64,000 nt of DNA from PLanc-01 sp034678485. GTDB taxonomy: Bacteria > Planctomycetota > Phycisphaerae > Sedimentisphaerales > Anaerobacaceae. A program made the position numbers and the translations under genes. The stretch covers positions 11,936 to 75,935 of the forward strand of contig JAXDBU010000140.1 of NCBI GenBank assembly GCA_034678485.1. The letters run 5' to 3'. The notes beneath the pieces were generated by a model, which had not been told where the DNA came from, did no database searches, and saw only the letters and a program-made list of their open reading frames with translations. Positions 25,928 to 35,480 of the stretch are shown in pieces; the first letter of the stretch is position 1, and every line of letters begins with the position of its first letter.

Positions 25928-26593
25928 TCACGACCTCCCGCGAACCTGGCGGGTCAGCCAATCATACCACGGTTGCATGCCCTCGCCCGTCCGGGCGGAT
26001 ACCGGGAAGATCTCGATGGTTTGATTGAGCTTTCTCGCATCGCGGCGGACGCGGTCGAGATCGAAATCGACGAATCCCCCCTTCAACATGTCGATCTTGT
26101 TCACGAGCAGGACCTTCGACTTGGCGAAAATCCCGGGGTACTTCACCGGCTTATCATCCCCTTCCGCGACGGACAAGACGACAATCTTCCCATCTTCGCC
26201 CAGTTCAAAGGCCGAGGGGCACACGAGATTGCCGACATTCTCAATGAAGACCACATCGAGCCCCTCCACGGGCAATTGTTCGAGCGCGCGATTCACTTGT
26301 GACGCGGACAGGTGACAGGCGCCTTCCGTGTTGATCTGAATCGCGGGCGCCTTCGTCGCGCGAATCCGCTCGGCGTCGATGTCCGTCTGCAAGTCGCCCT
26401 CGATCACGCCGATGCGAAGCGTCTGCATCAGGGCGGTGATCGTTCGCACCAGGAGAGTCGTCTTGCCCGAGCCGGGCGAGGAGATCAGGTTGAAGCACGG
26501 CTTGCCGTACCGGTCCAGAAGCCGGCGGTTCTTCAACGCATACGTCTCATTGGCGCTCAGGATCTTCCTGCCGACGTCCACTCTGTCCATCAT
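25928..26593 (-). CDS. hypB: Hydrogenase nickel insertion GTPase HypB
   Basis: SIMIBI-class GTPase that works with HypA in Ni delivery to NiFe-hydrogenase large subunits. P-loop SSPGSGKTTLL, switch EGDLQTDIDAERI, Cys in NVGNLVCPS (Ni/Zn metal site) and NKIDML guanine motif. It lacks the His-rich Ni-storage N-terminus of some HypB. Start is ATG 26593 or 26590. It overlaps the 3' end of hypA by 47 bases. This is the last gene of the hyp series. Confidence 0.95.
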   Translation of the reverse strand: MMDRVDVGRKILSANETYALKNRRLLDRYGKPCFNLISSPGSGKTTLLVRTITALMQTLRIGVIEGDLQTDIDAERIRATKAPAIQINTEGACHLSASQVNRALEQLPVEGLDVVFIENVGNLVCPSAFELGEDGKIVVLSVAEGDDKPVKYPGIFAKSKVLLVNKIDMLKGGFVDFDLDRVRRDARKLNQTIEIFPVSARTGEGMQPWYDWLTRQVRGRS

Positions 26594-26936
26594 CCGTTCT
26601 TTCAAATTCGATCTCGTCCAGGACCAGCGGCGCATCGGGCAACAACTCGAAGTCACCGCCTCCACAGTCTGGGCACTGCGTGCTGGAAATATCGACGGCA
26701 TACATGTGGCCGCACGTCTTGCATCGCGCCTGGAGGGGCTTGTGCTCGATCCGCAGCGTCATCCCCTCGCACAGCGTATCCTTCGCGACGGCCTCGAACG
26801 CGAAGGAGAGCACCTCATCGTTGATCCTGTTCAACTCGCCGCAGCTCATCTTCGCACGAATCGGCTTGGCGCAATGCTTCCGGGCCTCCTCGGAGATCAC
26901 CTCGATCAAGCTCTGCGCCACTGCGGCTTCGTGCAT
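26547..26936 (-). CDS. hypA: Hydrogenase nickel metallochaperone HypA
   Basis: 129 residues. The start MHEAAVAQSL has the Ni-binding His2-Glu3; the zinc site is CKTC (72, 75) and CPDC (88, 91). ATG at 26936 overlaps the TGA of hypE by one base (TGATG), so it is translationally coupled. Confidence 0.95.
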   Translation of the reverse strand: MHEAAVAQSLIEVISEEARKHCAKPIRAKMSCGELNRINDEVLSFAFEAVAKDTLCEGMTLRIEHKPLQARCKTCGHMYAVDISSTQCPDCGGGDFELLPDAPLVLDEIEFERTDDGQSGRRQEDPERQ

Positions 26937-27955
26937 CAGCAGATCCTCGGCAATTCTCGACCATAGGGCATCTGCACGATCCGACGACCTCCGATCTTCG
27001 TTCGCAGTTCGACCAGAGGCGCGTCCCGCGTCTCGACGACCTCGCCGATGATCCCCGCGTCCCGGCCCAGCGTGTGGCTTCGGCAAATTCGCAGGCATTC
27101 CTGGGCCGCATCGGGCGATGCGACCGCGACGAATTTGCCCTCGTTCGCTGTGTTGAGCACGTCGAAGCCCAGCCTGTCCGCAGCGGCCTGCACCTCGGGC
27201 CGCACCGGGATCTCTTTCTCGGAAACCTCGATGCTCAAACGACTGCCCTCGACGATCTCGTTGAGCGTCGCAGCCAGGCCGCCGCGAGTCGGGTCCCGCA
27301 TGAATCGGATGCCGGGCACATTCTCAAACAGGCTGCACGTCAACTCCGCGAGCCCGGCGCAGTCGCTTTCCAACTGCGATTCGAAGCGGATGCCCTCGCG
27401 CTGCGAGATGAGAGTCATGCCATGATCGCCCATCGTGCCGCTGACGAGAATCCTATCTCCCACCTGAACCTGGGTCAAACCAGGGTCCACGTTCGGCAGT
27501 CTGATCCCGATCCCCGCCGTGTTGATGAAGATCCCGTCGGCCGAGCCCCGCTCGACCGTCTTGGTATCGCCCGTCACGATGCTCACGTTGTTGCCTCGGG
27601 CGGCATCGCCGATGCTCTGGAGAACCCGATCCAGCGCCGCCAGCTCGAAACCTTCTTCGATAATCAGCGCCAGGGATAGCGCCAGCGGTCTCGATCCGGA
27701 CACCGCCAGATCGTTCACGGTCCCGCACACCGCGAGTTTGCCGATGTCGCCCCCTCGAAAGAACAGCGGCTTGACCACGTAACTATCCGTCGTGAAGCAG
27801 ATCGCACTGGAGGGCAGCATCAGAGCAGCGGAGTCGCCCAGCTCCGAGAGCGCGTCGTTGGAGAATCTCGGCACGATGTGCTCGCGAATGAGCCGGCTGC
27901 TGAGCTGGCCTCCTCCGCCGTGTGCGAGCAGGATTCTCTCGCGTTCTGCTGTCAT
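26936..27955 (-). CDS. hypE: Hydrogenase maturation protein HypE (carbamoyl dehydratase)
   Basis: 339 residues. Converts a carbamoyl group from HypF on its C-terminal cysteine to thiocyanate, the CN ligand source. The C-terminus PRIC carries this Cys. PurM-like features: AHGGGGQLS, GDSAALMLPSS and TGDTKTVERGSADGIF. ATG 27955 overlaps the stop of hypD by 4 bases. Confidence 0.95.
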   Translation of the reverse strand: MTAERERILLAHGGGGQLSSRLIREHIVPRFSNDALSELGDSAALMLPSSAICFTTDSYVVKPLFFRGGDIGKLAVCGTVNDLAVSGSRPLALSLALIIEEGFELAALDRVLQSIGDAARGNNVSIVTGDTKTVERGSADGIFINTAGIGIRLPNVDPGLTQVQVGDRILVSGTMGDHGMTLISQREGIRFESQLESDCAGLAELTCSLFENVPGIRFMRDPTRGGLAATLNEIVEGSRLSIEVSEKEIPVRPEVQAAADRLGFDVLNTANEGKFVAVASPDAAQECLRICRSHTLGRDAGIIGEVVETRDAPLVELRTKIGGRRIVQMPYGRELPRIC

Positions 27956-29034
27956 CTTTCCCGCCCTCTCGCGCGCCCGTACTTGAACCACGCGGCGCAC
28001 GTCCCTTCCGAGCTGACCATGCACGGCCCCACAGGTCTCTCCGGCGTGCAGCGCGTTGCGAACAGAGAACACTCGGCCGGCTCGATCGAGCCGCACAGGA
28101 CCTCACCGCACCGGCAACCGGGATTCTCCCTGCCCGGCCCGTCCTCCAGACCGAATCGCTCGAAGGCGTCAAATCGCCTGTATGGCTCTCGCAGGGCCAG
28201 CGTGCTCTTCGCGATCTTCCCGAGACCTCTCCAATAGCCGTCCGCAGGCTCGAAACACTCGTCGATGATCCGCTGCGCCGCGACGTTTCCCTTTTCGGTC
28301 ACGACCGCACCGTAGAGCGACTTGAGCTCCGCCTTGCCGCCCGCGATCTGGCGACAGATCTCCGCCAGGGCTTCGACGATCTGGACAGGCTCGAAGCCCG
28401 CCACCACGCACGGCCGCCCGTAGTCCGTCACGATCTCGGCAAACGCACCCGAGCCGATGATGACGCTGACGTGGCCGGGACACAGGAATGCGTCGATCCG
28501 GTCGTTCATCCCGCCCAGCAGCGCACGCATCGCAGGAAGGACCAGCTTGTGCCCGCAGAGGATGCAGAAGTTCGCGATCCCCTCGTCGGCAGCTTCCTTG
28601 ACGACCACAGCGGTCGCCGGCGCGGTCGTCTCGAACCCGACTGCGACGAAAACGACAGTCTCGTCCGCCCTCTCGCGGGCCAGTTGCAGCGCATCTTCGC
28701 TGCTGAGGACGACGCGGACGTTGCCCTTCGATCCGCGGGTCTCCAGGGAACCGTCGCTGCCGGGCACGCGGATCATGTCGCCATAGGTGGCAATCAGACA
28801 ATCGTCGCGATCCGCCAGTTGCATCACGGCGTCGATGTAGCCCTGGTCCGTCACGCACACAGGACACCCCGGTCCCGACAGCAGCCTGACCTTCTGGGGC
28901 AGAATGGACCGAATCCCGCTTCGAAAGATCGAGACGGTATGCGTCCCACAGACTTCCATGATCGTGATGGGCCGATCCAGCCTCCGGCAGGAATCCTCAA
29001 TGGTCTGTTGTGCGTGGGCGATCCTGTCCAACAT
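27952..29034 (-). CDS. hypD: Hydrogenase maturation protein HypD
   Basis: 360 residues. Scaffold for Fe(CN)2CO assembly with HypC. Conserved Cys motifs MEVCGTHT (about 27-34), GPGCPVCVT (about 54-62) and GFETTAP; a C-terminal 4Fe-4S region includes CRCGEVLCG, CSLFATRC and CMVSSEGTCAAWF. Starts 5 bases after hypC. Confidence 0.95.
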   Translation of the reverse strand: MLDRIAHAQQTIEDSCRRLDRPITIMEVCGTHTVSIFRSGIRSILPQKVRLLSGPGCPVCVTDQGYIDAVMQLADRDDCLIATYGDMIRVPGSDGSLETRGSKGNVRVVLSSEDALQLARERADETVVFVAVGFETTAPATAVVVKEAADEGIANFCILCGHKLVLPAMRALLGGMNDRIDAFLCPGHVSVIIGSGAFAEIVTDYGRPCVVAGFEPVQIVEALAEICRQIAGGKAELKSLYGAVVTEKGNVAAQRIIDECFEPADGYWRGLGKIAKSTLALREPYRRFDAFERFGLEDGPGRENPGCRCGEVLCGSIEPAECSLFATRCTPERPVGPCMVSSEGTCAAWFKYGRARGRER

Positions 29035-29039
29035 GCTCG

Positions 29040-29282
29040 CTATCCGGAAACCCTGCTCTGCGTGCTCTCGAAAGCGTCGATCTCGGCAAAAAGCTCCCAG
29101 GTCTTCTTCGCCTCCTCCTCGTCCACCAGCGAGATGGCAAAACCCGCATGCACCAGCACGACGTCTCCCAGCTTGGCGTCGGGCAGCAACGTCGTCTTAG
29201 CCTTCCAGCGATTGCCCATCGCATCCACGACCGCCCGATCGTGATCCAGTTCTATGATTCGTGCCGGTACTGCCAAGCACAT
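29040..29282 (-). CDS. hypC: Hydrogenase assembly chaperone HypC
   Basis: 80 residues with the start MCLAVPARIIELD; Cys2 carries the Fe(CN)2CO unit between HypD and the hydrogenase large subunit. The remaining beta-barrel (GDVVLVHAGFAISLVDEEEA) is typical. A 363-base gap with repeats separates it from hypF upstream. Confidence 0.95.
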   Translation of the reverse strand: MCLAVPARIIELDHDRAVVDAMGNRWKAKTTLLPDAKLGDVVLVHAGFAISLVDEEEAKKTWELFAEIDAFESTQSRVSG

Positions 29283-29645
29283 CGTTCTTCGCTCTCACGT
29301 TGTCGTCAAGACGGCAGTTTCTGTTCACCACCCCCCGAATAGGAGCGGACCACCAAGACTTCAACCATTCTATGGGGACCATGAGCCCAGGTCAAGCTCG
29401 CCCGACCAAGGCAACCGCACGTTCCCTTGTGAAGCGTCTCTATCATACGCATTCGGATCGATACTTGCGAGACGTCTGTCATCCTGAACGAAGCGCAGCG
29501 TAGATGAACATGGTGCGTGATACGCACCCTACGTGCTACGGGCCATGGATGATCTCTTGTAGGGTGCGTACCACGCACCGTTCAGTCACACACGAAGATC
29601 ACCATGTGGAGTCTGGCGAGAATTGGCATACACGCAGCGTGCGTG
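29283..29645. repeat. Repeat-bearing gap between hypF and hypC
   Basis: Contains an inverted pair of 21-base palindromic repeats, GGTGCGTGATACGCACCCTA from 29512 and its near-exact reverse complement at 29559-29579, and TGTCATCCTGAACGAAGCGC at 29477-29496. No gene is seen. The gap interrupts an otherwise tight operon. Confidence 0.7.
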
Positions 29646-31949
29646 TCACATTTCGCGGCGCAGCCGGTCGGCTGCAATAGCGGCCTGGCCGAGCGCCAGG
29701 CCGCCATCGTTGGTGGGGACGTCGCGATTCAGCAGCACTCTGAATCCCTCGTGGTTCAGCCGTGCGGCGAGACGGGCCGTCAGGACACAATTGCAGAATG
29801 CTCCACCGCTAAGAGCTGCGATTGCCAGACCGGTTGTCTCTCTCGCTGCCTTGGCCATCGCCAGCAGGCTTTCAGAGAGCGTGTTGTGGAACCTGGCGGC
29901 GATGACCGCAAGGTCCTTCCCACTCCTGACATCCTCCAACATGCCTGTGATCGTCCTGCGCAGGTCCAGTTGAAGGGGCACGTCAGCATCACAACGCAAA
30001 TCGAACTCGTAGCGGTCGTTGACTCCCGGCTCGACCAGCGATTCGAGGGCCATGGGCAGTTGGGCGTCGAAGTGGTTGAAGCTGCCCAGGCCGAGCATGG
30101 CGGCGACCGCGTCGAAGACCCTGCCCAAGCTGGACGTATTCACCGTGTTCAGTCGCCTGTCGATCTGCTCGTCGATCAGCCTGAGTTTGCCGGCGTCCGG
30201 CTCGATCCGATCCAGCAGCCACGCGAAGTCGGAGAGATGGAAATCGACTCCATACGCCTGTTTCAAGAGCCCCAGGAGAGGTCGAACCGCCTCCTTGCCG
30301 GCCTTGTCCCCGCCCGCCAGCGGGTAGTAGGCCATGTGGGCGAATCGCGTGAACTCCGTCAGCGACGCGATCAGGCACTCGCAACCCCAGATCGCGCCGT
30401 CCGTGCCATACCCCGTCCCGTCGCAGACGATGCCGATCACCGGTCCCGCGACCCTGTGTTCCGCCAGGACCGAAGCGACGTGCGCCCAGTGATGCTGCAC
30501 CTGGATCACGCGAAGGCCCGCCTGCGATTTGGCGTACTGGGTGGACAGATAGCCGGGGTGCAGATCGCACACGACGACCCTCGGCTTGACCTCGAACAGC
30601 CCGGCCAGGTGCTTGACCGAGCCCGCGTAATGGTGATAGACCTCCGCGTCTTCCAGATCGCCGATGTGCTCACTGAGAATGAGCTGGTTGTTCTTCACAA
30701 GGCAGAACGTGTTCTTCAGGTCGGCGCCGGCCGCGAGGATCTCCTGCGGCGAATCCGCCTCCATGAGAATCGGCGTCGGCACGTATCCTCGCGCCCGCCG
30801 GAGTAGAGCCTGCCGACCATCGATGGAATACACAATCGAGTCATCCACCTGTCGGTAGATCTCGCGGTCGTGCATCAGAAAGGCGTCCGCTACATCGCCC
30901 AATCGCTCCAGGGCCAGTTCGTTCTTACAGATCAGCGGCTCATCGGAGAGGTTCGCACTGGTCATCACGAGCACACCCAGTCCCTCTGCGAACAGCAGAT
31001 AGTACAGCGGCGCGTAGCACAGCATGAATCCGAAGGAATCGACGCCTTGGGCGACCGCAGGCGCAACGGTCGCATCCGCGTGGCGAGGCAGGAGCACGAT
31101 CGGGCTCTCGGGACTCGTCAGGGCCCGCTCGGCTGCGACATCGACGATCGCGTGCTCTCGGATCTGCTCGATGGAACGAGCCATCATCGCGAAGGGCTTG
31201 TGATCCCGGCGTTTCCGCCGACGCAGTTCGAGGACCGCATCGTTGTTGAATGCATCGCAAGCGAGATGGAACCCGCCGAGTCCCTTGATCGCGACGATCT
31301 TCCCCGCGCGCAGCAGCCTTGCCGTCTCGCCGATGGCCTCGTCGCTGTCCGCCTGCCGCGTGTTGCCCAAGCGGTCGGCGAGCCACACCTTCGGTCCACA
31401 ACTCGGGCACGCCACCGGCTGGGCATGGAATCGACGGTCCGTCACGTCGCGATATTGCTGCGCGCAGCGCTCGCACATCGGGAAGACGGACATCGTCGTG
31501 TTGGGCCGGTCGTAGGGAATCGTGCGGACGATCGAATACCGCGGCCCGCAATTCGTGCAGTTGATGAACGGATAGCGGTGGCGGAAATCCCTGAGGTCCG
31601 CGAGTTCCCTCAGACAATCCTCACAAACAGCGACATCTGCCGAGACCTCGGAGAGTACGGAGCCACTCGAACGACTTCCGCGGATGGCGAATTCTCTCTC
31701 CCCTTCACACGTCGGCAGGTCCACAACATCGCACGACTCGATCCGGGCCAGCGGCGGCCTGTCGGATGATTGCAGTCGCATCAGGAATTCGTCGATCTGC
31801 GGTCCCTGGCCCTGGAGTTCCATCGTGACTCCGCGCGCGTCGTTCAGGACGAAACCGCTCAGACCCAGAGACGTAGCCAGTCTGTGCACCGTCGGTCGGA
31901 ACCCCACCCCCTGGACGCGACCCGTCACGAGGATTCGTCTTCGCTCCAT
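29646..31949 (-). CDS. hypF: Carbamoyltransferase HypF
   Basis: 767 residues. Transfers carbamoyl from carbamoyl phosphate to HypE. Order of parts: acylphosphatase domain (RVQGVGFRPTVHRLA, residues 10-24), two C-x2-C zinc fingers (CEDC, CTNC, CERC, CPSC; about 108-185), a YrdC-like domain (about 200-380) and a Kae1-like ATPase domain with GVHxxH-type HHWAHVASVLAEH and VCDGTGYGTDG. ATG 31949 with AGGAG; GTG at 31952 is an alternative. It begins only 8 bases after the gene before it, so the hyp genes seem tied to the DUF350/ATP-grasp group. Confidence 0.96.
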   Translation of the reverse strand: MERRRILVTGRVQGVGFRPTVHRLATSLGLSGFVLNDARGVTMELQGQGPQIDEFLMRLQSSDRPPLARIESCDVVDLPTCEGEREFAIRGSRSSGSVLSEVSADVAVCEDCLRELADLRDFRHRYPFINCTNCGPRYSIVRTIPYDRPNTTMSVFPMCERCAQQYRDVTDRRFHAQPVACPSCGPKVWLADRLGNTRQADSDEAIGETARLLRAGKIVAIKGLGGFHLACDAFNNDAVLELRRRKRRDHKPFAMMARSIEQIREHAIVDVAAERALTSPESPIVLLPRHADATVAPAVAQGVDSFGFMLCYAPLYYLLFAEGLGVLVMTSANLSDEPLICKNELALERLGDVADAFLMHDREIYRQVDDSIVYSIDGRQALLRRARGYVPTPILMEADSPQEILAAGADLKNTFCLVKNNQLILSEHIGDLEDAEVYHHYAGSVKHLAGLFEVKPRVVVCDLHPGYLSTQYAKSQAGLRVIQVQHHWAHVASVLAEHRVAGPVIGIVCDGTGYGTDGAIWGCECLIASLTEFTRFAHMAYYPLAGGDKAGKEAVRPLLGLLKQAYGVDFHLSDFAWLLDRIEPDAGKLRLIDEQIDRRLNTVNTSSLGRVFDAVAAMLGLGSFNHFDAQLPMALESLVEPGVNDRYEFDLRCDADVPLQLDLRRTITGMLEDVRSGKDLAVIAARFHNTLSESLLAMAKAARETTGLAIAALSGGAFCNCVLTARLAARLNHEGFRVLLNRDVPTNDGGLALGQAAIAADRLRREM

Positions 31950-31957
31950 CACGCTCC

Positions 31958-32743
31958 TTATCCGAAACCGCCGCCCTGCCCTGGGATCGGGATCACCGAG
32001 CCGAAGCCGCCGGCGCTGTTTCTCCGCAGGCCCATCAGCGCGAAGACCCGGTACAGCGTCGAGCGAAAACGCGAGGGTTCCTGAATCTCCGCGGCACGCG
32101 GCGGAGAATCCATGTCGGCATCCTGACGCAAGATCGCGATCCCCGCCTGCTTCCAGCGAAGCAGGACATGAGACAAATCATCCGCCAGCGGCCCCATCTC
32201 CTCCTGCACGACGACCGCCTGCGTGATCCCCCGCGACTTCAGGAACCCGGCCGAAGGGAAATCCTGCGGAAAGACCATCCACCGATTGTCATACATCCCC
32301 GGCGAGGGGCTGTTCCCTCCGCGGAGCCGGCGAGAGTCGAGCAGGAAGACCGGCGGCGTCTCCCCTATGATCGTGTTTCGCACGTGTTCCGCAAGCGGCA
32401 TCGACAACATCCGCACGAGCACAGCGACATGGGGCAGAACACACTTCTCCGGCGGCACCTTCTGATGTCTTCCTGACGTCGTGTTGTACAAAGGGACCGG
32501 CCGGTAGCCGACTTTGGCGAGATCCAATCCGGCCAGTAGAGACCGCGGGCCCGGCAGATCCAGGACGACTGCAGTGTCGCGTATCGGCTCGATCCGGCAT
32601 CGCAGGCCGGGCTCCTTCGGCATGGGAATGAACGCGGCGTCATTCGCGAAATCGTCGATCTCCGCGAACAACACCGGCTTGACCCACGGCGACCATTCGT
32701 CCAAGGCCGGCGCCCAGACCTCGTAAAGCTCTCTTCCCGTCAT
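31958..32743 (-). CDS. Unrecognised soluble protein linked to DUF350 and ATP-grasp genes
   Basis: 261 residues without signal peptide or membrane segment. I cannot assign a family. It starts MTGRELYEVWAPALDEWSPW, has the middle segments AVVLDLPGPRSLLAGLDLAK and VFLLDSRRLRGG, and ends in a Gly-rich tail (SAGGFGSVIPIPGQGGGFG). The ATG overlaps the stop of the ATP-grasp gene by 4 bases, and hypF starts 8 bases after its stop. Linkage suggests a role together with the ATP-grasp enzyme, for example as a substrate carrier or regulator, but this is inference. Confidence 0.65.
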   Translation of the reverse strand: MTGRELYEVWAPALDEWSPWVKPVLFAEIDDFANDAAFIPMPKEPGLRCRIEPIRDTAVVLDLPGPRSLLAGLDLAKVGYRPVPLYNTTSGRHQKVPPEKCVLPHVAVLVRMLSMPLAEHVRNTIIGETPPVFLLDSRRLRGGNSPSPGMYDNRWMVFPQDFPSAGFLKSRGITQAVVVQEEMGPLADDLSHVLLRWKQAGIAILRQDADMDSPPRAAEIQEPSRFRSTLYRVFALMGLRRNSAGGFGSVIPIPGQGGGFG

Positions 32744-34002
32744 CGACGTTCCCCTAACGCAGCCACTTCGATTCTACGATCCGTCGCGACTTCCTCGCCG
32801 ACGAGGATCGGGATATCCTGTGCCCGGCTGTCGGTCAGCGGCACGCGGGCCGCCCGCCCGTAAAGCCCACACGCCTTGCCGCCCACGACGAATACACCGA
32901 GACAGGGATACAGGTTCTCCCCTTCCGCCTCGGCCGGCACAGCGACGAAACGCCTCTGAGCGACCCAGAACCGGCGGTGCTTCGTCGCGGTTCGGGCAAT
33001 CTCATGCCACTCCTTGTCGGGCGTCACTCCGCGGATGCCGATCCACTCGCCGACGCGTCCCAGAGCGGGCTTGAGGACCCATTCCTCGCTGTTTCGCCAA
33101 TCGACCTCGCGAGGATCGCACGTCCGGGGCAGCAGTGCCCGCCAGGTGGGCAGGCTCGTCCGCAGACGATCCCAGACCAGCGGAAACCTCTTGCTCTGAG
33201 GGATCAGGGAGTAACCGGGATTGCTTAGCGGCGTGCCCCCGCCGTGGAAGAACCGCTCCCAGGCATGCCCTCGCGGGATATTGGGCAGCCACTCGGCCGG
33301 GAAGAACCGGATGATCCCGTCGAACGCCCGCCCGCCATCGACCGGCACTGCAGTTCCCCCGATCCAGAACAGGTCTGAAGGGCTGACCAGGACCGGCTCA
33401 AGTCCCTCGGCCGCGAATCTCTCGGCCAGAAACACCATCACCTGCCGGTCGTCCGTGTAGGCGGTCGCGTGCACGAACGCGATGCACGTGCCCCGGCCGA
33501 GAGAGGACGCCACCTCTTTCGCGTACAGCTCGCCGACATCGGGCGCAGCGAGCGTCCCGGGGTAGCACTCTCGCGCCAGTCGGGCAAACGCACACGACTC
33601 GATGAAGCCGCCGGGCACATCCGCATTCGCCTCCGAGATCCGCCAGCCTTCTTCCGTGAAATGAAAGTCGAATCGCATGACCCTGGCCACGGCCTTCGAG
33701 GGCACCCTGTGGGCGGTCCGCGTGCAGGCCTTCTGCAATCGCCGGCCAAGCCCGAGCATCCTGCACAACTCGGGACGATCCATGATCTCTTCTTCTGCGG
33801 CCAGCGCCTCCGCGTACAGTTGCTCCGATTGGCGGCGCAACTGGTCCCAGGCATCCGCGTCGAGGATCAGACAGCGTCGTCCGATCGACGCGACGTCCTC
33901 GAACTGGCTGTCCCACTTGTGATGGTCGAAGATCAGGCTCAGGCGAATCTCTCGGAACTGAGCGTCGGGGATCGGGGCCGGAATGGTCCACGGCGGATTC
34001 AC
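32740..34002 (-). CDS. Glutathionylspermidine-synthase-like ATP-grasp ligase
   Basis: 420 residues, related to the ligase domain of glutathionylspermidine synthase (YgiC/YjfC type). Indicators: FDFHFTEEGWRISEANADVPGGF (metal and ATP contacts), a central AFVHATAYTDDRQVMVFLAE, and EEWVLKPALGRVGEWIGIRG, with later RRFVAVPAEAEG and LGVFVVGGKACGLYGR strands. It should form an amide bond between a carboxylate and an amine; the substrates are unknown. The GTG at 34002 overlaps the DUF350 stop (GTGA), so I prefer it to an ATG at 34035. Coupled with genes on both sides. Confidence 0.85.
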   Translation of the reverse strand: MNPPWTIPAPIPDAQFREIRLSLIFDHHKWDSQFEDVASIGRRCLILDADAWDQLRRQSEQLYAEALAAEEEIMDRPELCRMLGLGRRLQKACTRTAHRVPSKAVARVMRFDFHFTEEGWRISEANADVPGGFIESCAFARLARECYPGTLAAPDVGELYAKEVASSLGRGTCIAFVHATAYTDDRQVMVFLAERFAAEGLEPVLVSPSDLFWIGGTAVPVDGGRAFDGIIRFFPAEWLPNIPRGHAWERFFHGGGTPLSNPGYSLIPQSKRFPLVWDRLRTSLPTWRALLPRTCDPREVDWRNSEEWVLKPALGRVGEWIGIRGVTPDKEWHEIARTATKHRRFWVAQRRFVAVPAEAEGENLYPCLGVFVVGGKACGLYGRAARVPLTDSRAQDIPILVGEEVATDRRIEVAALGERR

Positions 34003-34793
34003 GGCTGCCCCTGCCAGACGAAGACGTAAAGACATGCCACGGCCAGATAGACCGCTGCGACAAACACTCCGCCCAGGGGGCCTTCCTCGTGGGCATCCGT
34101 GTCCGAGAGGCGTAGTCGCTCGACGAGCACTGCCAGAACCGCCAGGGGCAGAACGGGCCATCCGACTGCAACGAGGTCCTGAACGGTGGCCTGTGCCGAA
34201 ACCCAGTCGCCCGCAGCCGCCCGGCCCAGGATCATGCCGGTCGCGGCCAGAAATCCGCCCAGGCGAAGCCCGGCGCCGCCCAACCGACCGACGGTAACCG
34301 ATTCGCTGACGCCTGTGAGCCACTCGACCAGTGCCCAGAGTCCGAAGAAGGCCAGAGTGGACAATCCCGCACTGAAGACCACGACCCACCACCCAGGCCC
34401 ATTGCCGATATTGGCCCCGGCGAAGCAGAACGTAATGCCCGCCAGCGCCCCTGCGATCACCAAGGCCGCCGGGAGGTTCTGACGCTCAATCACGTCGTCT
34501 CGCTGGCTGATGCCGAAAAGCCCAAGCCAATGCGTGCAGGATCCCACCCAGGCCGCTCCCATCACCGCGTAAAACGCCAGGTAGATCGCGCTGTGGCGAA
34601 CGTCGTCGGCCGCCCACAGCCGCAGGACCGCCAAAAGCACCGCGAGGCAGGCGACCGGCGCCAGCACGAAGACCGACCGGGCGGCGTTTCGAATCGCCAA
34701 GACGCTGACCCGCGTACCGGCATACCACCGCAGCCAAGCCAACGCCGCCGCGCCGATCGACACGACCAAGACCATGACCTCGTCGCCAGACAT
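33999..34793 (-). CDS. DUF350-type integral membrane protein
   Basis: 264 residues, about eight predicted membrane segments. The middle has the DUF350 pattern twice: NLPAALVIAGALAGITFCFA, and RLGGAGLRLGGFLAATGMIL followed by GRAAAGDWVS. YjfL-type DUF350 proteins are known to occur with YjfC-type ATP-grasp enzymes, matching the next gene. ATG 34793 with AGGGGGC; longer starts up to 35051 add unlikely sequence. It opens the series of nine minus-strand genes ending in hypB. Function is not known. Confidence 0.8.
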   Translation of the reverse strand: MSGDEVMVLVVSIGAAALAWLRWYAGTRVSVLAIRNAARSVFVLAPVACLAVLLAVLRLWAADDVRHSAIYLAFYAVMGAAWVGSCTHWLGLFGISQRDDVIERQNLPAALVIAGALAGITFCFAGANIGNGPGWWVVVFSAGLSTLAFFGLWALVEWLTGVSESVTVGRLGGAGLRLGGFLAATGMILGRAAAGDWVSAQATVQDLVAVGWPVLPLAVLAVLVERLRLSDTDAHEEGPLGGVFVAAVYLAVACLYVFVWQGQP

Positions 34794-34950
34794 TGCTGCC
34801 CCCTGCGCCCACTCGAACGGAATTGTGAAGGCGGGCACAACTCGCAAATCCCAGCCCTCGAGGCGTCCAGCAACCTGGTTATCCCAGGGCACGGACACGA
34901 TGCCAGGAATCATACTCCCTACAAATGTAAAATAGGAGGGAAAAAATTGC

Positions 34951-34980
34951 TTGCCTGCGCGCGACAGGGTGTGGTAACAT
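34951..34980 (+). promoter_or_regulatory. Possible promoter of tRNA-Ala
   Basis: TTGCCT (34951-34956), 18-base spacer, TAACAT (34975-34980), 63 bases before the tRNA. Confidence 0.4.
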
Positions 34981-35043
34981 GGAAATGGTTCGTTGGCGCC
35001 TGCGCTATTGTTGTCTCTGCGCGGCCGACGGCGTTGGAACAAC

Positions 35044-35116
<73 letters not shown>

Positions 35117-35480
35117 TCCTTCACAAGTGCCTGATTCGCAATGACCTGCGATCGGTCAGTTACTTGTCACTCCGCTTGGTTCATTTATTGGTCGGCAGGG
35201 CAGAGTCTATGCGCTCGCAGCGTGCCCACGCAGGGCAAATGCGCCGCTCGCCCCAGACAAGTCGTGCGGCTCCCCCCGGTCTGCGCGGGGGGAGCCTGGC
35301 CCTGCGACCAGACGCATCACGATATCACCATGAGTGGGCCGCTTACCCACGTCCGAAGGGAAGCCAAGAAGGTCTGGGGCGCCTTGGGATACCGGCGCGG
35401 CACGGCCTATAGAAGATCGGCGTCCATCAGAGGCATAGTCATTGCGGTACTTGCTACAGCAGGTCTTGAAGGAGATAACC
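35117..35480. other. Gap between tRNA-Ala and the PEP-CTERM-like gene
   Basis: No gene. A strong hairpin GGCTCCCCCC/GGGGGGAGCC (35268-35277 with 35287-35296) without a T run. The next gene has a good GGAGAT site at 35470-35475. Confidence 0.45.

Noticed and set aside
35268..35296. Terminator for tRNA-Ala
   Set aside because: Strong stem but no T run and 150 bases away from the tRNA.
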